Notes under the pieces: model-generated
What the model saw: only the letters and a program-made list of their open reading frames with translations
Told to the model about the DNA's origin: nothing
The model's database searches: none
Assembly: GCA_910588225.1 (NCBI GenBank)
Contig: CAJUQT010000001.1
Coordinates: 95,242 to 159,241, forward strand
Origin: an uncultured Acetatifactor sp.
GTDB lineage: Bacteria > Bacillota > Clostridia > Lachnospirales > Lachnospiraceae
Length of the DNA: 64,000 nt
Reading direction: 5' to 3'
Shown: positions 1 to 9,031 of the stretch, one piece after another
Layout of the letters: the number at the start of each line of letters is the position of its first letter
Numbering within the stretch: the stretch's first letter is position 1
Translations under genes and position numbers: made by a program

Positions 1-153
1 TTATCAATTATACATTTGATTTTGGTTTTTATATTAGTGTTTTTCCGCAAAAAATTCAAAAAATTGCGTCCCGCCCCAAAACATACTATCATCTTATTAT
101 CCAAGTTATTTTTTAATTGACTACATGGACAAGCCTTCAAATTTAACAATTTA

Positions 154-1281
154 TTATTTCCTTTCTACTAAAAGCATCCCTTCCTTCTGCTCATCAAAGT
201 ATCTCAATGCATTCCAGATTTCTGGTTCAATACATACAAAAGGAAATTTTGCCTTATGCAATTGCTCTTTAACCTCGTTAAAATCAATTGTGACAATAAC
301 CTCACTGTTTTCAACTAAATATGGCAATTCAGATAAATGATATACTTTTATGCCTTCTATTTCAGGATATATAATTATTTGTTCATCGGATACGATACAT
401 GCACTTACACATTTATTTATTGACTTCAAATATGAAATAATTTTTCTTGCCCTATTTCCTGCCCCATATAACAGCATATTTTTGTCCTCTTTCCACAGCT
501 TAGCTAATTTATCCAAATATCCATTATATATACCCTCCATGTGTTCTACTGATTCTACCTTTCCAATACGATGTAAGTGGAATATTTTTGGATAATTACT
601 TTTTTCCAATATTTCTTTATCATTATCTGCTGTGATACAAGATGGATTTCTAAAACATTGAAGATGATACTTTTTGGAAAGTAAGGAAAGTGCTGTCTGA
701 TCATTTCTATTTTCTCTAAAGCCAGGGTAATTATCCTTTCCCATACAATTTTTCTGGTCTGTTATTATTCTCTTATCTTGTGCATAAAACAACCACTCTT
801 CAATAAATTCATATACAAACTTCGTCTTTTTTATTACAATGAATCCGGCTAACCTTTGCGGAGTATCAGTATATTCAAGAGAATCGCATTCCATAATAAT
901 AAATGCATCTCTTTTTGACCATATTTTCTCCAAATAGGATTTAGGAAGCGAAAATAACATAATATCTGTCATTTGCTGCTCCATACATCTAATCAGATAG
1001 TGAATGTCATTTATATAATAGGCACCTGAATCAGCATAAATAAGATAATCTCCATACTCCATTTTATCCAACGTCTTTTTAATTATATATGGCTTCCAAA
1101 GCCAATACCCATTTCCTCTGTGACACATAAGAACTTCTTTATTCTTTTCATAGAAATGCCGATCTATATCTTCTGGCGAATATACGATCACTTTATCTGC
1201 CCCATATGTAAGTGCTGTTTTCAAATTTAGTTCCTGCGCTTTTTTATATTGATCATTGGCATAACTAATGGCATATATCAT
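154..1281 (-). CDS. Putative glycosyltransferase with C-terminal Rossmann-like domain
   Basis: Last gene of the minus-strand glycan operon. The N-terminal part (about residues 1-250) resembles nucleotide-diphospho-sugar transferases: GNGYWLWKP (57-64) is followed by YADSGAYY (82-89), a DxD-like position. I cannot name a GT family. Residues 268-360 form a separate Rossmann-like unit starting LLYGAGNRARKI, the same kind of appendage seen in five neighbouring enzymes. I chose the ATG at 1281 because AGAGGA lies 9 bases upstream. The longer ORF start at 1329 has no spaced ribosome-binding site, though it would overlap the upstream stop. No signal peptide or membrane segment is visible, so a cytoplasmic enzyme is expected. 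Base composition is AT-rich like its neighbours. Confidence 0.6.
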   Translation of the reverse strand: MIYAISYANDQYKKAQELNLKTALTYGADKVIVYSPEDIDRHFYEKNKEVLMCHRGNGYWLWKPYIIKKTLDKMEYGDYLIYADSGAYYINDIHYLIRCMEQQMTDIMLFSLPKSYLEKIWSKRDAFIIMECDSLEYTDTPQRLAGFIVIKKTKFVYEFIEEWLFYAQDKRIITDQKNCMGKDNYPGFRENRNDQTALSLLSKKYHLQCFRNPSCITADNDKEILEKSNYPKIFHLHRIGKVESVEHMEGIYNGYLDKLAKLWKEDKNMLLYGAGNRARKIISYLKSINKCVSACIVSDEQIIIYPEIEGIKVYHLSELPYLVENSEVIVTIDFNEVKEQLHKAKFPFVCIEPEIWNALRYFDEQKEGMLLVERK

Positions 1282-1325
1282 AAATTTAAATCCTCTTAAA
1301 TTACATTCTGGCTGATGACTTAAAG

Positions 1326-2300
1326 TCATCCTTTATATTTTTCTGCCATTACCATATTTCCAAAACATAAGGTCTCATTTGAGCCATTATCTTCATTAGA
1401 CAAACGTGCCATTATATCCATACTTTTTATAATTGTTTCCATTTCTTCAGAAGATAATCCAGCATTACAATATCGCTCAGCCATCATGTTTACACGAAAT
1501 AATTCCTGACTTATATATTTGAAATAATTTCCATTGTGCATAAATTCTTTTATTCTAAAACCATTTTCTTCAAGATTTTTTTGATACCAATACTCGCTAA
1601 AGCCATTATAATAAAAGTAAGGTGCCATATGTGTCAGGCAACAGAAAGGCGCTGTTAAAATCATCACACCTCCTGATCTTAAAATGCGCGAAAATTCCTG
1701 TAATGCCAACATCGGATTTACTAAATGTTCAAATACCTCCGTGCAAAGAATGACATCCACCGACTCATCGTCCAATGGCATATCAATAATATCACAAGTA
1801 ATATTCAATCCTGCGTATTCCCATACATCCAGTTGTAACCCTGTATCTACTTCATTCGGCACATATTTTCCAAAATCCTGCGCTATATATTTTAAGTGAG
1901 AACAATATGCTTTATATCGTTGTTGTCCTGCTCCTGCATCCAGTAATATCTTTCCGGCTGGAATATGTAAGAGCTTATCTATAACCCACTCATCTCGTAC
2001 TTGACTATTTCGAAAATCTCCAAACGCATTTACATATGTAATTATCTTCTCTTCATTCTCTTTTCCTATTAATTCAATAAGTCTCTTCTTTATCTCTACG
2101 AAATACTTATAACTGGTCACATAGATATAATCATATTTATATTTAACAAGATCTTCAGGAACAATTATTCCACCGGGCATATTAATATTCGTTCTCACAT
2201 CACTATACCCTATAACCTCAAATCGGCTTTCAATATAGCACTTTTGTTTTTCATACATTTGTCCTAATCCATATATAATCACCTTACTTTTTCCAGTCAT
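1326..2300 (-). CDS. SAM-dependent methyltransferase with N-terminal Rossmann-like domain
   Basis: Class I methyltransferase of the Methyltransf_11 type. Motif I is LDAGAGQQR (about 120-128), the acidic loop is near IAQDFGKY, and the later motif is VDVILCTEVFEHL (about 181-193) followed by LRSGGVMILTAPF. Ahead of it, residues 5-90 make a second nucleotide-binding-like unit beginning VIIYGLGQM with VIGYSD after the next strand, matching appendages in adjacent genes. The acceptor is unknown; a sugar hydroxyl or amino group of the glycan is the natural inference. The start at 2300 places GAGGG about 9 bases upstream; the ATG two codons earlier is only 3 bases from it. It lies 23 bases from the GT11 gene. 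Confidence 0.75.
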   Translation of the reverse strand: MTGKSKVIIYGLGQMYEKQKCYIESRFEVIGYSDVRTNINMPGGIIVPEDLVKYKYDYIYVTSYKYFVEIKKRLIELIGKENEEKIITYVNAFGDFRNSQVRDEWVIDKLLHIPAGKILLDAGAGQQRYKAYCSHLKYIAQDFGKYVPNEVDTGLQLDVWEYAGLNITCDIIDMPLDDESVDVILCTEVFEHLVNPMLALQEFSRILRSGGVMILTAPFCCLTHMAPYFYYNGFSEYWYQKNLEENGFRIKEFMHNGNYFKYISQELFRVNMMAERYCNAGLSSEEMETIIKSMDIMARLSNEDNGSNETLCFGNMVMAEKYKG

Positions 2301-2323
2301 ATCCATTAGCCCTCACATTATAT

Positions 2324-3502
2324 TTATAAAGTAATCCAGTTATCTGGACATATATCTCTATACTCATATATATTGTTCCATTTTGCTGGTGCAATAACCA
2401 ACTTATCCTTATTCTGATTCAGCCATGCTCCCCACCAACTAAATGTACTGTTCGCAATAATATTATGTTTGCACTGGCTCATAAGGTACATGTCATACCA
2501 ATCCTGATAGTTTTCAAACATGTTACTTTCAATATAGATTGCTTCAGGTATTTTAAAATGTTCCTTTACCCATTTCATATCATTAGAAAAAAAACAAAAT
2601 ACACATGACCCATCTCTATCTGCTACAATTTTCATAGCATCTTTATAATATTGCAGTGTACAGATACCGCCATAAATATCCTGATTCTTTTCTGTTGTAT
2701 AATCCCCTCTTCGTATATGAACACTAACACAATTCAATGCTTGTAATGTCTTTAAAACTTCTACAAATTTATAATCATTGTTTGTACCAAATGTAAAATC
2801 TGTTCTTAAATCCTTTTCGATTTTCTGTGCAAAGCGAAAACTTTGATAAAAACCATGCAATATGCCACCTGTTGTATTCAGCAATGACATATCAGCAGAC
2901 TTTTCCTTACCATTTTGCATTTCTTCTACATATACTCTAAAATTCTTATATTTATCAAGATTACCCACATTCTTTTCTATAATCTCTTTTTTCTGCTCAT
3001 CTCCTCCAAAATTTAAAGTTATATTTTTAAAAATATCACACAAAACAAATACTCGTTTCCCCAGTCTGGAATAATGTTCAATATTTGCAAGAACTTTTTT
3101 CCCTTGCTTCATATAATTTTTGGCTAATGCATACTGAAACATCTGATTTCCTAAACCACCCATAAAATATATCATGATTGTATTTTCGTCTATTATATTA
3201 TTAATTTTAGAATATTCTCTACTGATCAGTGGCTGTTCTTCCACCTTAAATAGTATGCTTTCTGAGATGCCATACATTTTTTCTAAAAGTTCAAGAATAA
3301 CATCATAGTTACTTTTGACTGCAATAATTACCTTTCCTTTAAAGTCCTCCAGCACATCAGGGGAATACACCATCTTATCAAATAAATATGTGCCCCATTT
3401 TCTTGAATCGTTATCAACAAACCCGACTATCTTAAAGTTTTCGTTATAATAATGGTATGCTTGTTTTCCAAATTTTCCACATCCCCAAATCATTATTTCC
3501 AT
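2324..3502 (-). CDS. GT11 alpha-1,2-fucosyltransferase-like protein with N-terminal Rossmann-like domain
   Basis: Residues 1-90 are a Rossmann-like unit (MIWGCGKFG, then VGFVDND). Residues about 110-392 are a GT11 enzyme: GGLGNQMFQYALAKN (115-129), VHIRRGDY (261-268), which is the GDP-fucose-contacting HxRRGDY motif of the family, and NSTFSWWGAW (351-360) near the C-terminus. GT11 members usually transfer fucose from GDP-fucose to a galactose 2-OH. No GDP-fucose synthesis genes are in this window, so the donor must come from elsewhere. The start at 3502 has AAGAGGA six bases upstream; the earlier ATG at 3529 lacks a site. It is one of two GT11 genes in the island (compare 22787-23662, which lacks the appendage). 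Confidence 0.85.
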   Translation of the reverse strand: MEIMIWGCGKFGKQAYHYYNENFKIVGFVDNDSRKWGTYLFDKMVYSPDVLEDFKGKVIIAVKSNYDVILELLEKMYGISESILFKVEEQPLISREYSKINNIIDENTIMIYFMGGLGNQMFQYALAKNYMKQGKKVLANIEHYSRLGKRVFVLCDIFKNITLNFGGDEQKKEIIEKNVGNLDKYKNFRVYVEEMQNGKEKSADMSLLNTTGGILHGFYQSFRFAQKIEKDLRTDFTFGTNNDYKFVEVLKTLQALNCVSVHIRRGDYTTEKNQDIYGGICTLQYYKDAMKIVADRDGSCVFCFFSNDMKWVKEHFKIPEAIYIESNMFENYQDWYDMYLMSQCKHNIIANSTFSWWGAWLNQNKDKLVIAPAKWNNIYEYRDICPDNWITL

Positions 3503-3587
3503 ATCTATTCCTCTTACATACCTTAGCACACATGCCAGTCAACATTAGAAGGTTCCTTTTCTTTTCACACTTCCCAAGTATCTACAA

Positions 3588-4787
3588 TCATATTTTGCAC
3601 AATGATTTTGGGGCGGCCCAAAGAATTTTACATTCGGGTACACCTATAGCCTCAAGCTGTCCTCTTATCCCATCAGCTGTATCACTGTTTTTAACTGCAA
3701 TAAGTATCAGATCATATTGCAACTTTTTCATTTCCTCTAGTCCAATCACATCTGTAAAATCAAAATGTATATTACGATAGTCCGCATCAACCCATCCGAC
3801 TATCCTGCAGGAGTCATATTTACATAATTGTGCATAATATCCCTGTCCTACAATACCTGCACCATATATAATAATATTCTTATTTTTAATCAAATCAACT
3901 TTTTCAAAAACGTATGCATTTACAAAATCATAAAACTTACCACTTCGAACCATAAATGACAAAATGTTGTTTATAATATAGCTTTTTAAATTAGCTTCCA
4001 GCTGATCAAGAACACTGTAATCTTCAAACACTGTCGCTAAACAGTTATACAATCTGGCCATTTCAAAAATGTTCGTAATATCACCAGAATTTACGAGTGA
4101 GCTATGGCGCAAGTTATAATGGTACAATGCCTTTTTGTGAAATGAAACTTTTTTCCCTTCCAGTAAACATATACACAAACATGCTAAATCTTCTCCCATT
4201 GACTGATAAAATGGTAATTTACTGTAGCATTTCTTTATAAATTCACTTCTATATAGTTTTGACCATATACTGAAAGTAATATGCCGTTCTTCACTGCTCC
4301 CCAAAACATATTCATTGATAATATTTACTGCGATGTCTTTATCTAATTCATATATTTGTGTTTCAAACTGACATCTTTTAATACTAATATTATGCTTCTC
4401 ATAAATATAGCCTGTATGAACAAAGTCTGCCTCATCTTCCAATATAAAGTGCAACAAATTTTCATAGAAATCAGACTCTATATAATCATCCCCATCTACA
4501 AAACCTATATAATCTCCCTCTGCTGCTTTTAACCCCGCTTTTCTCGCTAAAACCAACCCTGCATTTCTCTGATGAATAACCTGAATTCTCTCATCCTGCT
4601 TAGCATATGTATCACAAATCTGTCCTGATAAATCTGTTGACCCATCATCTACAAGTATGATTTGAAGATTTGAATAGGTTTGACCAGCTATGCTCTCTAT
4701 ACATTCAGAGATATATTCTTCAATATTATAGATTGGAACAATCACACTAATCTTATAGAGATTTTTCTTCTGCTCCAACTTATTCAT
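3588..4787 (-). CDS. GT2 glycosyltransferase with C-terminal Rossmann-like domain
   Basis: Typical GT-A family 2 N-terminus: ISVIVPIYNIEEYI (13-26), VDDGSTD (46-52), and FVDGDDYI (97-104) as the metal-binding DxD region. The central part resembles bacterial GT2 proteins of capsule and flagellin glycan clusters. Residues 304-399 form a Rossmann-like unit beginning IIIYGAGIVGQG, with IVGWVDADY after the next strand, so here the appendage is at the C-terminus. The ATG at 4787 was chosen because AAGGAGA lies 7 bases upstream; the ORF open to 4862 overlaps the upstream stop without a site. Donor and acceptor are not determinable. Confidence 0.85.
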   Translation of the reverse strand: MNKLEQKKNLYKISVIVPIYNIEEYISECIESIAGQTYSNLQIILVDDGSTDLSGQICDTYAKQDERIQVIHQRNAGLVLARKAGLKAAEGDYIGFVDGDDYIESDFYENLLHFILEDEADFVHTGYIYEKHNISIKRCQFETQIYELDKDIAVNIINEYVLGSSEERHITFSIWSKLYRSEFIKKCYSKLPFYQSMGEDLACLCICLLEGKKVSFHKKALYHYNLRHSSLVNSGDITNIFEMARLYNCLATVFEDYSVLDQLEANLKSYIINNILSFMVRSGKFYDFVNAYVFEKVDLIKNKNIIIYGAGIVGQGYYAQLCKYDSCRIVGWVDADYRNIHFDFTDVIGLEEMKKLQYDLILIAVKNSDTADGIRGQLEAIGVPECKILWAAPKSLCKI

Positions 4788-4831
4788 ATGCTGTCTCCTT
4801 ATAATGCTGCCTGGTTCAACACAAATAGTAA

Positions 4832-5989
4832 CTACATTTTTTGTGCCACTACTCTTATGCAAACAGCGTTATCTCCTTTTAACGGGGCAAATTGATCACT
4901 TTCTGCACTTTCAACAATAGCAAATCCAAGTTTCTTTAACTTTTCTATTAGCTTTGTCAAGTCAATAAAGCGTCTGTAGTGTCCATCACAGATAAATGCA
5001 TTACTTTCTACTGCCTGGCCTACACCATACTTTTTGTCATTTATAGAACGTGCCTCTATAAATAGATATCCCTTTTCTATCAGCATATCATATGCCTTTG
5101 TTAAAATCTGTGTTTCCTGTTGTTCATTGATTGCGTGAAGTGTAAATCTGCTGTAACAATAATCGTATTGAATCTGGTAAATAGACTCTGCACTTACAAA
5201 ATCATCACATACAAAAACACAATTATCCAAAGTATTCTTTTCCCGCAGTTCATCTATTGCAATTTGAGATGCATCTATTCCCGTAACAATAATTCCGTTT
5301 TTGGCAAAATACAGGCTGTCTCTTCCATTACCGCATCCCAGTTCGATTAAATGCTTGCCACCTTTTATATACTGTTGTAGCATGGTACGTGCAAATAAAC
5401 TTGGCTCTTCCTTTGATGCAGATACTCGTACCCTACTCGCATAATAATCATTCCAATATTCTTCATCCCTGTTCCATCTCTTTCTTTGAATAACCCTATA
5501 CTCCAAAATCTTTCGAACACTTTCTTCTAAGGGCTGGCTTCCATCATTTTTTATTATAATATCAGGGGTTTTAGGATACTCAACTGCCACATCTATACCG
5601 ACTGTATTTCCGTTCCCATTAGAATACAATCCCTTTCGATTTCTTTGTTTCAGCACCTCCATCTCAACATCCAGAAATACTTCCACATAATTCTCAATAT
5701 TATCTCGATTCCAGCTCCTTATATCATCAAACATAGCGATTGTACATATGATCACATTAATTCCCTGATCCGTCAAAAGTTTGCACAATGCGCTATATCT
5801 GTATGCTCTTTCCAACCTTTCTTCTCTTCCATAACCCAAATCTTTTCCTGCAATTTTTTTCAGTATATCACCGTCAAGGATAACCGTATTCTGTTTTTGA
5901 GATTTTATAGTATAATATAACCTGTTCCCAATAGTTGTCTTTCCTGCCCCTGATAATCCTGTCAGCCAATAGAGTGTTCCCTTATTCAT
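4832..5989 (-). CDS. APS-kinase-like / SAM methyltransferase fusion
   Basis: Residues 1-165 are a P-loop kinase of the adenylylsulfate-kinase type: GLSGAGKTT (11-19), LDGD (38-41), DLGYGREERL (50-59), then RSWNRDNI and VGIDVAVEYPKTPDI. Residues about 205-385 are a class I methyltransferase with LIELGCGNGRD (214-224) and VTGIDAS. The kinase half also resembles the APS-kinase homologue of the Campylobacter jejuni O-methyl phosphoramidate capsule pathway (Cj1415, a CDP-phosphoramidate kinase). That pathway couples a phosphate-transfer step with methylation, but none of its other enzymes is here. No sulfate adenylyltransferase or sulfotransferase is visible in the window, which weakens a plain PAPS role. 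It is the only one of the seven AT-rich genes without the Rossmann appendage. The start has only a weak upstream AGGA. Confidence 0.75.
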   Translation of the reverse strand: MNKGTLYWLTGLSGAGKTTIGNRLYYTIKSQKQNTVILDGDILKKIAGKDLGYGREERLERAYRYSALCKLLTDQGINVIICTIAMFDDIRSWNRDNIENYVEVFLDVEMEVLKQRNRKGLYSNGNGNTVGIDVAVEYPKTPDIIIKNDGSQPLEESVRKILEYRVIQRKRWNRDEEYWNDYYASRVRVSASKEEPSLFARTMLQQYIKGGKHLIELGCGNGRDSLYFAKNGIIVTGIDASQIAIDELREKNTLDNCVFVCDDFVSAESIYQIQYDYCYSRFTLHAINEQQETQILTKAYDMLIEKGYLFIEARSINDKKYGVGQAVESNAFICDGHYRRFIDLTKLIEKLKKLGFAIVESAESDQFAPLKGDNAVCIRVVAQKM

Positions 5990-6044
5990 TTCTTTGAATT
6001 AAATTCCTTTCTATTGCATCAATGCAACATAGTGCTTTAATGTA

Positions 6045-7799
6045 CTAATTATAAAGCAATCTTGAAAGTTTAAATTTATCATACTCATAAATGTCTATAA
6101 ACTGGCTACCACACAATTCTCTTAACACATTTATGCGATCACTGCATTCAATTCGATCAAGCTTGTTGTCATTTGGTTCTGTCTTTTCAAAATAATATTC
6201 CTTGCCAAATACATATATGTAATAAGCATCATTTTTTGTAATAATTCCTCTACATTGACACATTTCTTCTCTCTTCAATTTTCCCGCCAAAGTATCTCTC
6301 ACTATCAATTCACCATATGCGTCCAAATTTTCAATGATAGTATATTCCTTCTCTAATACACTCCAATCGAAATCCTTTTCTATCAGCATTCTTATCAAGT
6401 CCGGAAACTGGACCAGACTAAATATTCCATTAACAGAAACCGGCTTTAGCCCCTTACCACATATCATCAGCATTGTATGAATTTTTCTTTCATTCATCGG
6501 ATTATTGCCTATCCGTCCGTGGTCACTCATATATATATCTATTGCATCTTCCGGATAAAACTTTTCATAAAATTCTAATTGTGTGTTTATATATTTTCCC
6601 GAAATTTTAGCCTGCTCTCTACACTCTTCTTGACTCCAATCCTTTTCCGTGGATCCAAAATACTTTAACGTATCACATTCTCCACAAATAAAGGGCTCAT
6701 GTGTCTCTTTAAGTGTATGTATTAAGACACATACGGGACTGTCAATTTCGCATAAAATCGCTAATGCATCCCATTGTTTCTGCATGCTGCCACAAAATTT
6801 ATTTTCAAAATAACAAACAGGTGCTATTACTGTTTCATCAAACAGTTTTGCAAACTTAGGCATACCACAATACGCAAACATATACCCATTTTCCCTGAGA
6901 AGTTTCAATAGTTTTACATTTTCTGCAGTAAACTTATTTCTCAGGAAAAGTTTACCCTCTATAGGATACTCACCAAATAATATGGTTTTTGTTGTTTCCG
7001 TTGTCCATGGCATAACAGTATATGCATTATGAAAACATACACCTTCCTGAGATTTTCTCTGTAAAAATGGAAACTGTGGTATATCATAATACGATAGCGC
7101 ATCTACCCAATTAATAAAAATATCTCTTTTATTTCTTTTTGTCATGCACTCTTTTATTTCTTTTAAAAGCTGCTCAATATCCTTTTTAAATTGAATATAC
7201 TGTTCATACCCTGCATATCTGTTTTCTATGTATAAATCAATATAGTGAAAAGAATAATGAAAATCTTTCAATAATATATATTCCTTTATCAGCTTTTGCA
7301 GTATCCGCGCTTTACTGCTATCCTCTGCCTTCAAATATTCCTGTCTTGTCTGATATGCTTTTTGGTAATCAGAAGAATGCTCTTCCATATAATCATTCAT
7401 ATAACCATATAAATCCACAATTTGTCCTTGGTACCCAAGCCTCGAAAGTATGTTAATAAATTCCTCTCTGTAAGCATAAGAACCAATAATTATGTAATCT
7501 ATATTTCTCTCCTTGATCTGTTCAACTGGATACACAGTGTTATCCTTGATTATGTTTTTATAATTATAACTCCTTATCGTTTTATCAAAACACGCTTCTA
7601 TCTCAAAAAATGATACATTTTCTGAAATAAATCGCAACAGACCCTCTGCCTCTATCCCAACACCATATATTCCAACTCTCCCCCCCATCATAAAGCTTTT
7701 TTCTAAATCTTGTACTACTTGTACTGCTTTGTCACAGGAGGTTTCAGTAATTATTTTATTTTTCAGCAATATTTTCTCAAGCTTCTGGTTTATATTCAT
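6045..7799 (-). CDS. Soluble alkaline-phosphatase-superfamily (sulfatase-like) protein with N-terminal Rossmann-like domain
   Basis: Residues 40-130 are a Rossmann-like unit (VGIYGVGIEAEG, with FDK after the next strand). A helical linker follows (about 135-220). Residues 225-510 are an alkaline-phosphatase-superfamily domain of the sulfatase or phosphoethanolamine/LTA-synthase type: INWVDAL (229-235) supplies a metal Asp, PWTTETTKT (264-272) the likely Thr nucleophile, HTLKETHEPF (361-370) histidines, and MSDHGR (424-429) the Asp-His metal pair. Unlike LTA synthase or EptA there are no N-terminal membrane helices and no signal peptide, so it should act in the cytoplasm. Transfer or removal of a phospho- or sulfo-group on the glycan is an inference. 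The start ATG has a distant AAGGAG and an in-frame stop just upstream, so no longer start exists. Confidence 0.7.
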   Translation of the reverse strand: MNINQKLEKILLKNKIITETSCDKAVQVVQDLEKSFMMGGRVGIYGVGIEAEGLLRFISENVSFFEIEACFDKTIRSYNYKNIIKDNTVYPVEQIKERNIDYIIIGSYAYREEFINILSRLGYQGQIVDLYGYMNDYMEEHSSDYQKAYQTRQEYLKAEDSSKARILQKLIKEYILLKDFHYSFHYIDLYIENRYAGYEQYIQFKKDIEQLLKEIKECMTKRNKRDIFINWVDALSYYDIPQFPFLQRKSQEGVCFHNAYTVMPWTTETTKTILFGEYPIEGKLFLRNKFTAENVKLLKLLRENGYMFAYCGMPKFAKLFDETVIAPVCYFENKFCGSMQKQWDALAILCEIDSPVCVLIHTLKETHEPFICGECDTLKYFGSTEKDWSQEECREQAKISGKYINTQLEFYEKFYPEDAIDIYMSDHGRIGNNPMNERKIHTMLMICGKGLKPVSVNGIFSLVQFPDLIRMLIEKDFDWSVLEKEYTIIENLDAYGELIVRDTLAGKLKREEMCQCRGIITKNDAYYIYVFGKEYYFEKTEPNDNKLDRIECSDRINVLRELCGSQFIDIYEYDKFKLSRLLYN

Positions 7800-7854
7800 T
7801 TAGTTCACTTACCACTCCTTGCCAAATCTACATCATTTCCGAGCATATACAAAA

Positions 7855-8964
7855 TTAGGTTTCACCAGGCAACTTTCTATTTATCCTAGATCCTATTCTA
7901 TTTCTAAATCGTTCTCTTGCTTCCCGCTCACTATCTGAAATCCAGCTAAGTTCTGCACAATGAATAGAATGAGTTTTTTCAGTAATTCTTTCAATTCCAG
8001 AATAAGTAGCAATTGGTGCAAGTACTTCACAGGGATATAAAACATTACCATCTATTTTCTGATATTTCTGTGTAATTTCAAATCCAGCCTTTTTTAGAAT
8101 CGGATTCTGATAATGATGACAGGGTTTTAAATTCATATTCCTATCTTTATCAATAAAATGCTCATTTTCATAGGCTCCCATCATATCCCTGATAATAGGA
8201 TTATATTGTATTGCGCCAAATCCGGAGCCAGTATTTACACATCCTTCAAAATCCACTGAAAAAAATCCATCATCACATAGAAGATCATCAAAGTTCTTAC
8301 ATAATTCGATATCCGTATCTAAGTAAATCCCGCCATGATTATAGATGATGTCCAATCTAGCATAGTCTGGGACAAATCCATATTTACCTGCCTGATATGC
8401 TTCATACATATATTGATTTTTTGTAATATCATAATTAGATTCATTCCATCTGACAATATCATAGTCTGGGCAAAACTGCTCCCATGTCTCAATATAGTGC
8501 TTAAATTTTTCTGGTATTTCTTTTCCCCCAAACCAAAAATAGTGTATTTTTTTAGGTATCTTTTGAACCCCTTTTGTGAATTCAAAATTCTGTGGAACAT
8601 AATACTCTGAAATTAAAGATACTACATATGTCTTTAATCCATCCAACTCTACCACTTCGTCTAATTCCTCAATTATATCCATTGCGTAAAAAACCGAAGT
8701 TATCAGCAAAACACAATTGTTGATTCCATGTGTGCAGATATCTGATATCATCCTTTTTTTATCAATACACAAAATTTCATTATCTACATGCCATCTTTTA
8801 TTCCATAAATTCTCATTACTATCGACTATTGCAGTTATACTCCATTTAATTCCCCACTCTCTATAGCATAATTCAGCACGATTGCCGCCTCCCCATATAA
8901 AAAGCTTCTTCCCTCTTATATTTTCCTTAAAAGCATTTAAACTGCAATTGCGAATGTGTAGCAT
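7855..8964 (-). CDS. GT32-type (DXD sugar-binding) glycosyltransferase with N-terminal Rossmann-like domain
   Basis: Residues 18-115 are a Rossmann-like unit (KKLFIWGGGNRAELC, then ITAIVDSNENLW). Residues 135-369 match the Gly_transf_sug / GT32 capsular-synthesis family: IPKKIHYFWFGG (136-147), the conserved segment YGFVPDYARLDIIYNHGG (195-212), and IYLDTDIE (213-220), which contains the catalytic DxD. The enzyme probably adds a hexose or N-acetylhexosamine from a nucleotide sugar. GGAGA lies 7 bases upstream of the ATG. It is the first gene of the AT-rich stretch, and composition changes noticeably just upstream of it. Confidence 0.85.
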   Translation of the reverse strand: MLHIRNCSLNAFKENIRGKKLFIWGGGNRAELCYREWGIKWSITAIVDSNENLWNKRWHVDNEILCIDKKRMISDICTHGINNCVLLITSVFYAMDIIEELDEVVELDGLKTYVVSLISEYYVPQNFEFTKGVQKIPKKIHYFWFGGKEIPEKFKHYIETWEQFCPDYDIVRWNESNYDITKNQYMYEAYQAGKYGFVPDYARLDIIYNHGGIYLDTDIELCKNFDDLLCDDGFFSVDFEGCVNTGSGFGAIQYNPIIRDMMGAYENEHFIDKDRNMNLKPCHHYQNPILKKAGFEITQKYQKIDGNVLYPCEVLAPIATYSGIERITEKTHSIHCAELSWISDSEREARERFRNRIGSRINRKLPGET

Positions 8965-9031
8965 ATCTATTCTCCGTAAACGCTGATATAATATTTCACA
9001 AAGAAATTACAATACAAAATATTGTTCTATC

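Noticed and set aside
1..153. Short A/T-rich inverted repeat CGCAA...TTGCG near 47-75 as terminator of the glycan operon
   Set aside because: Only a five-base stem and no clean T-run, so I did not call it a terminator.
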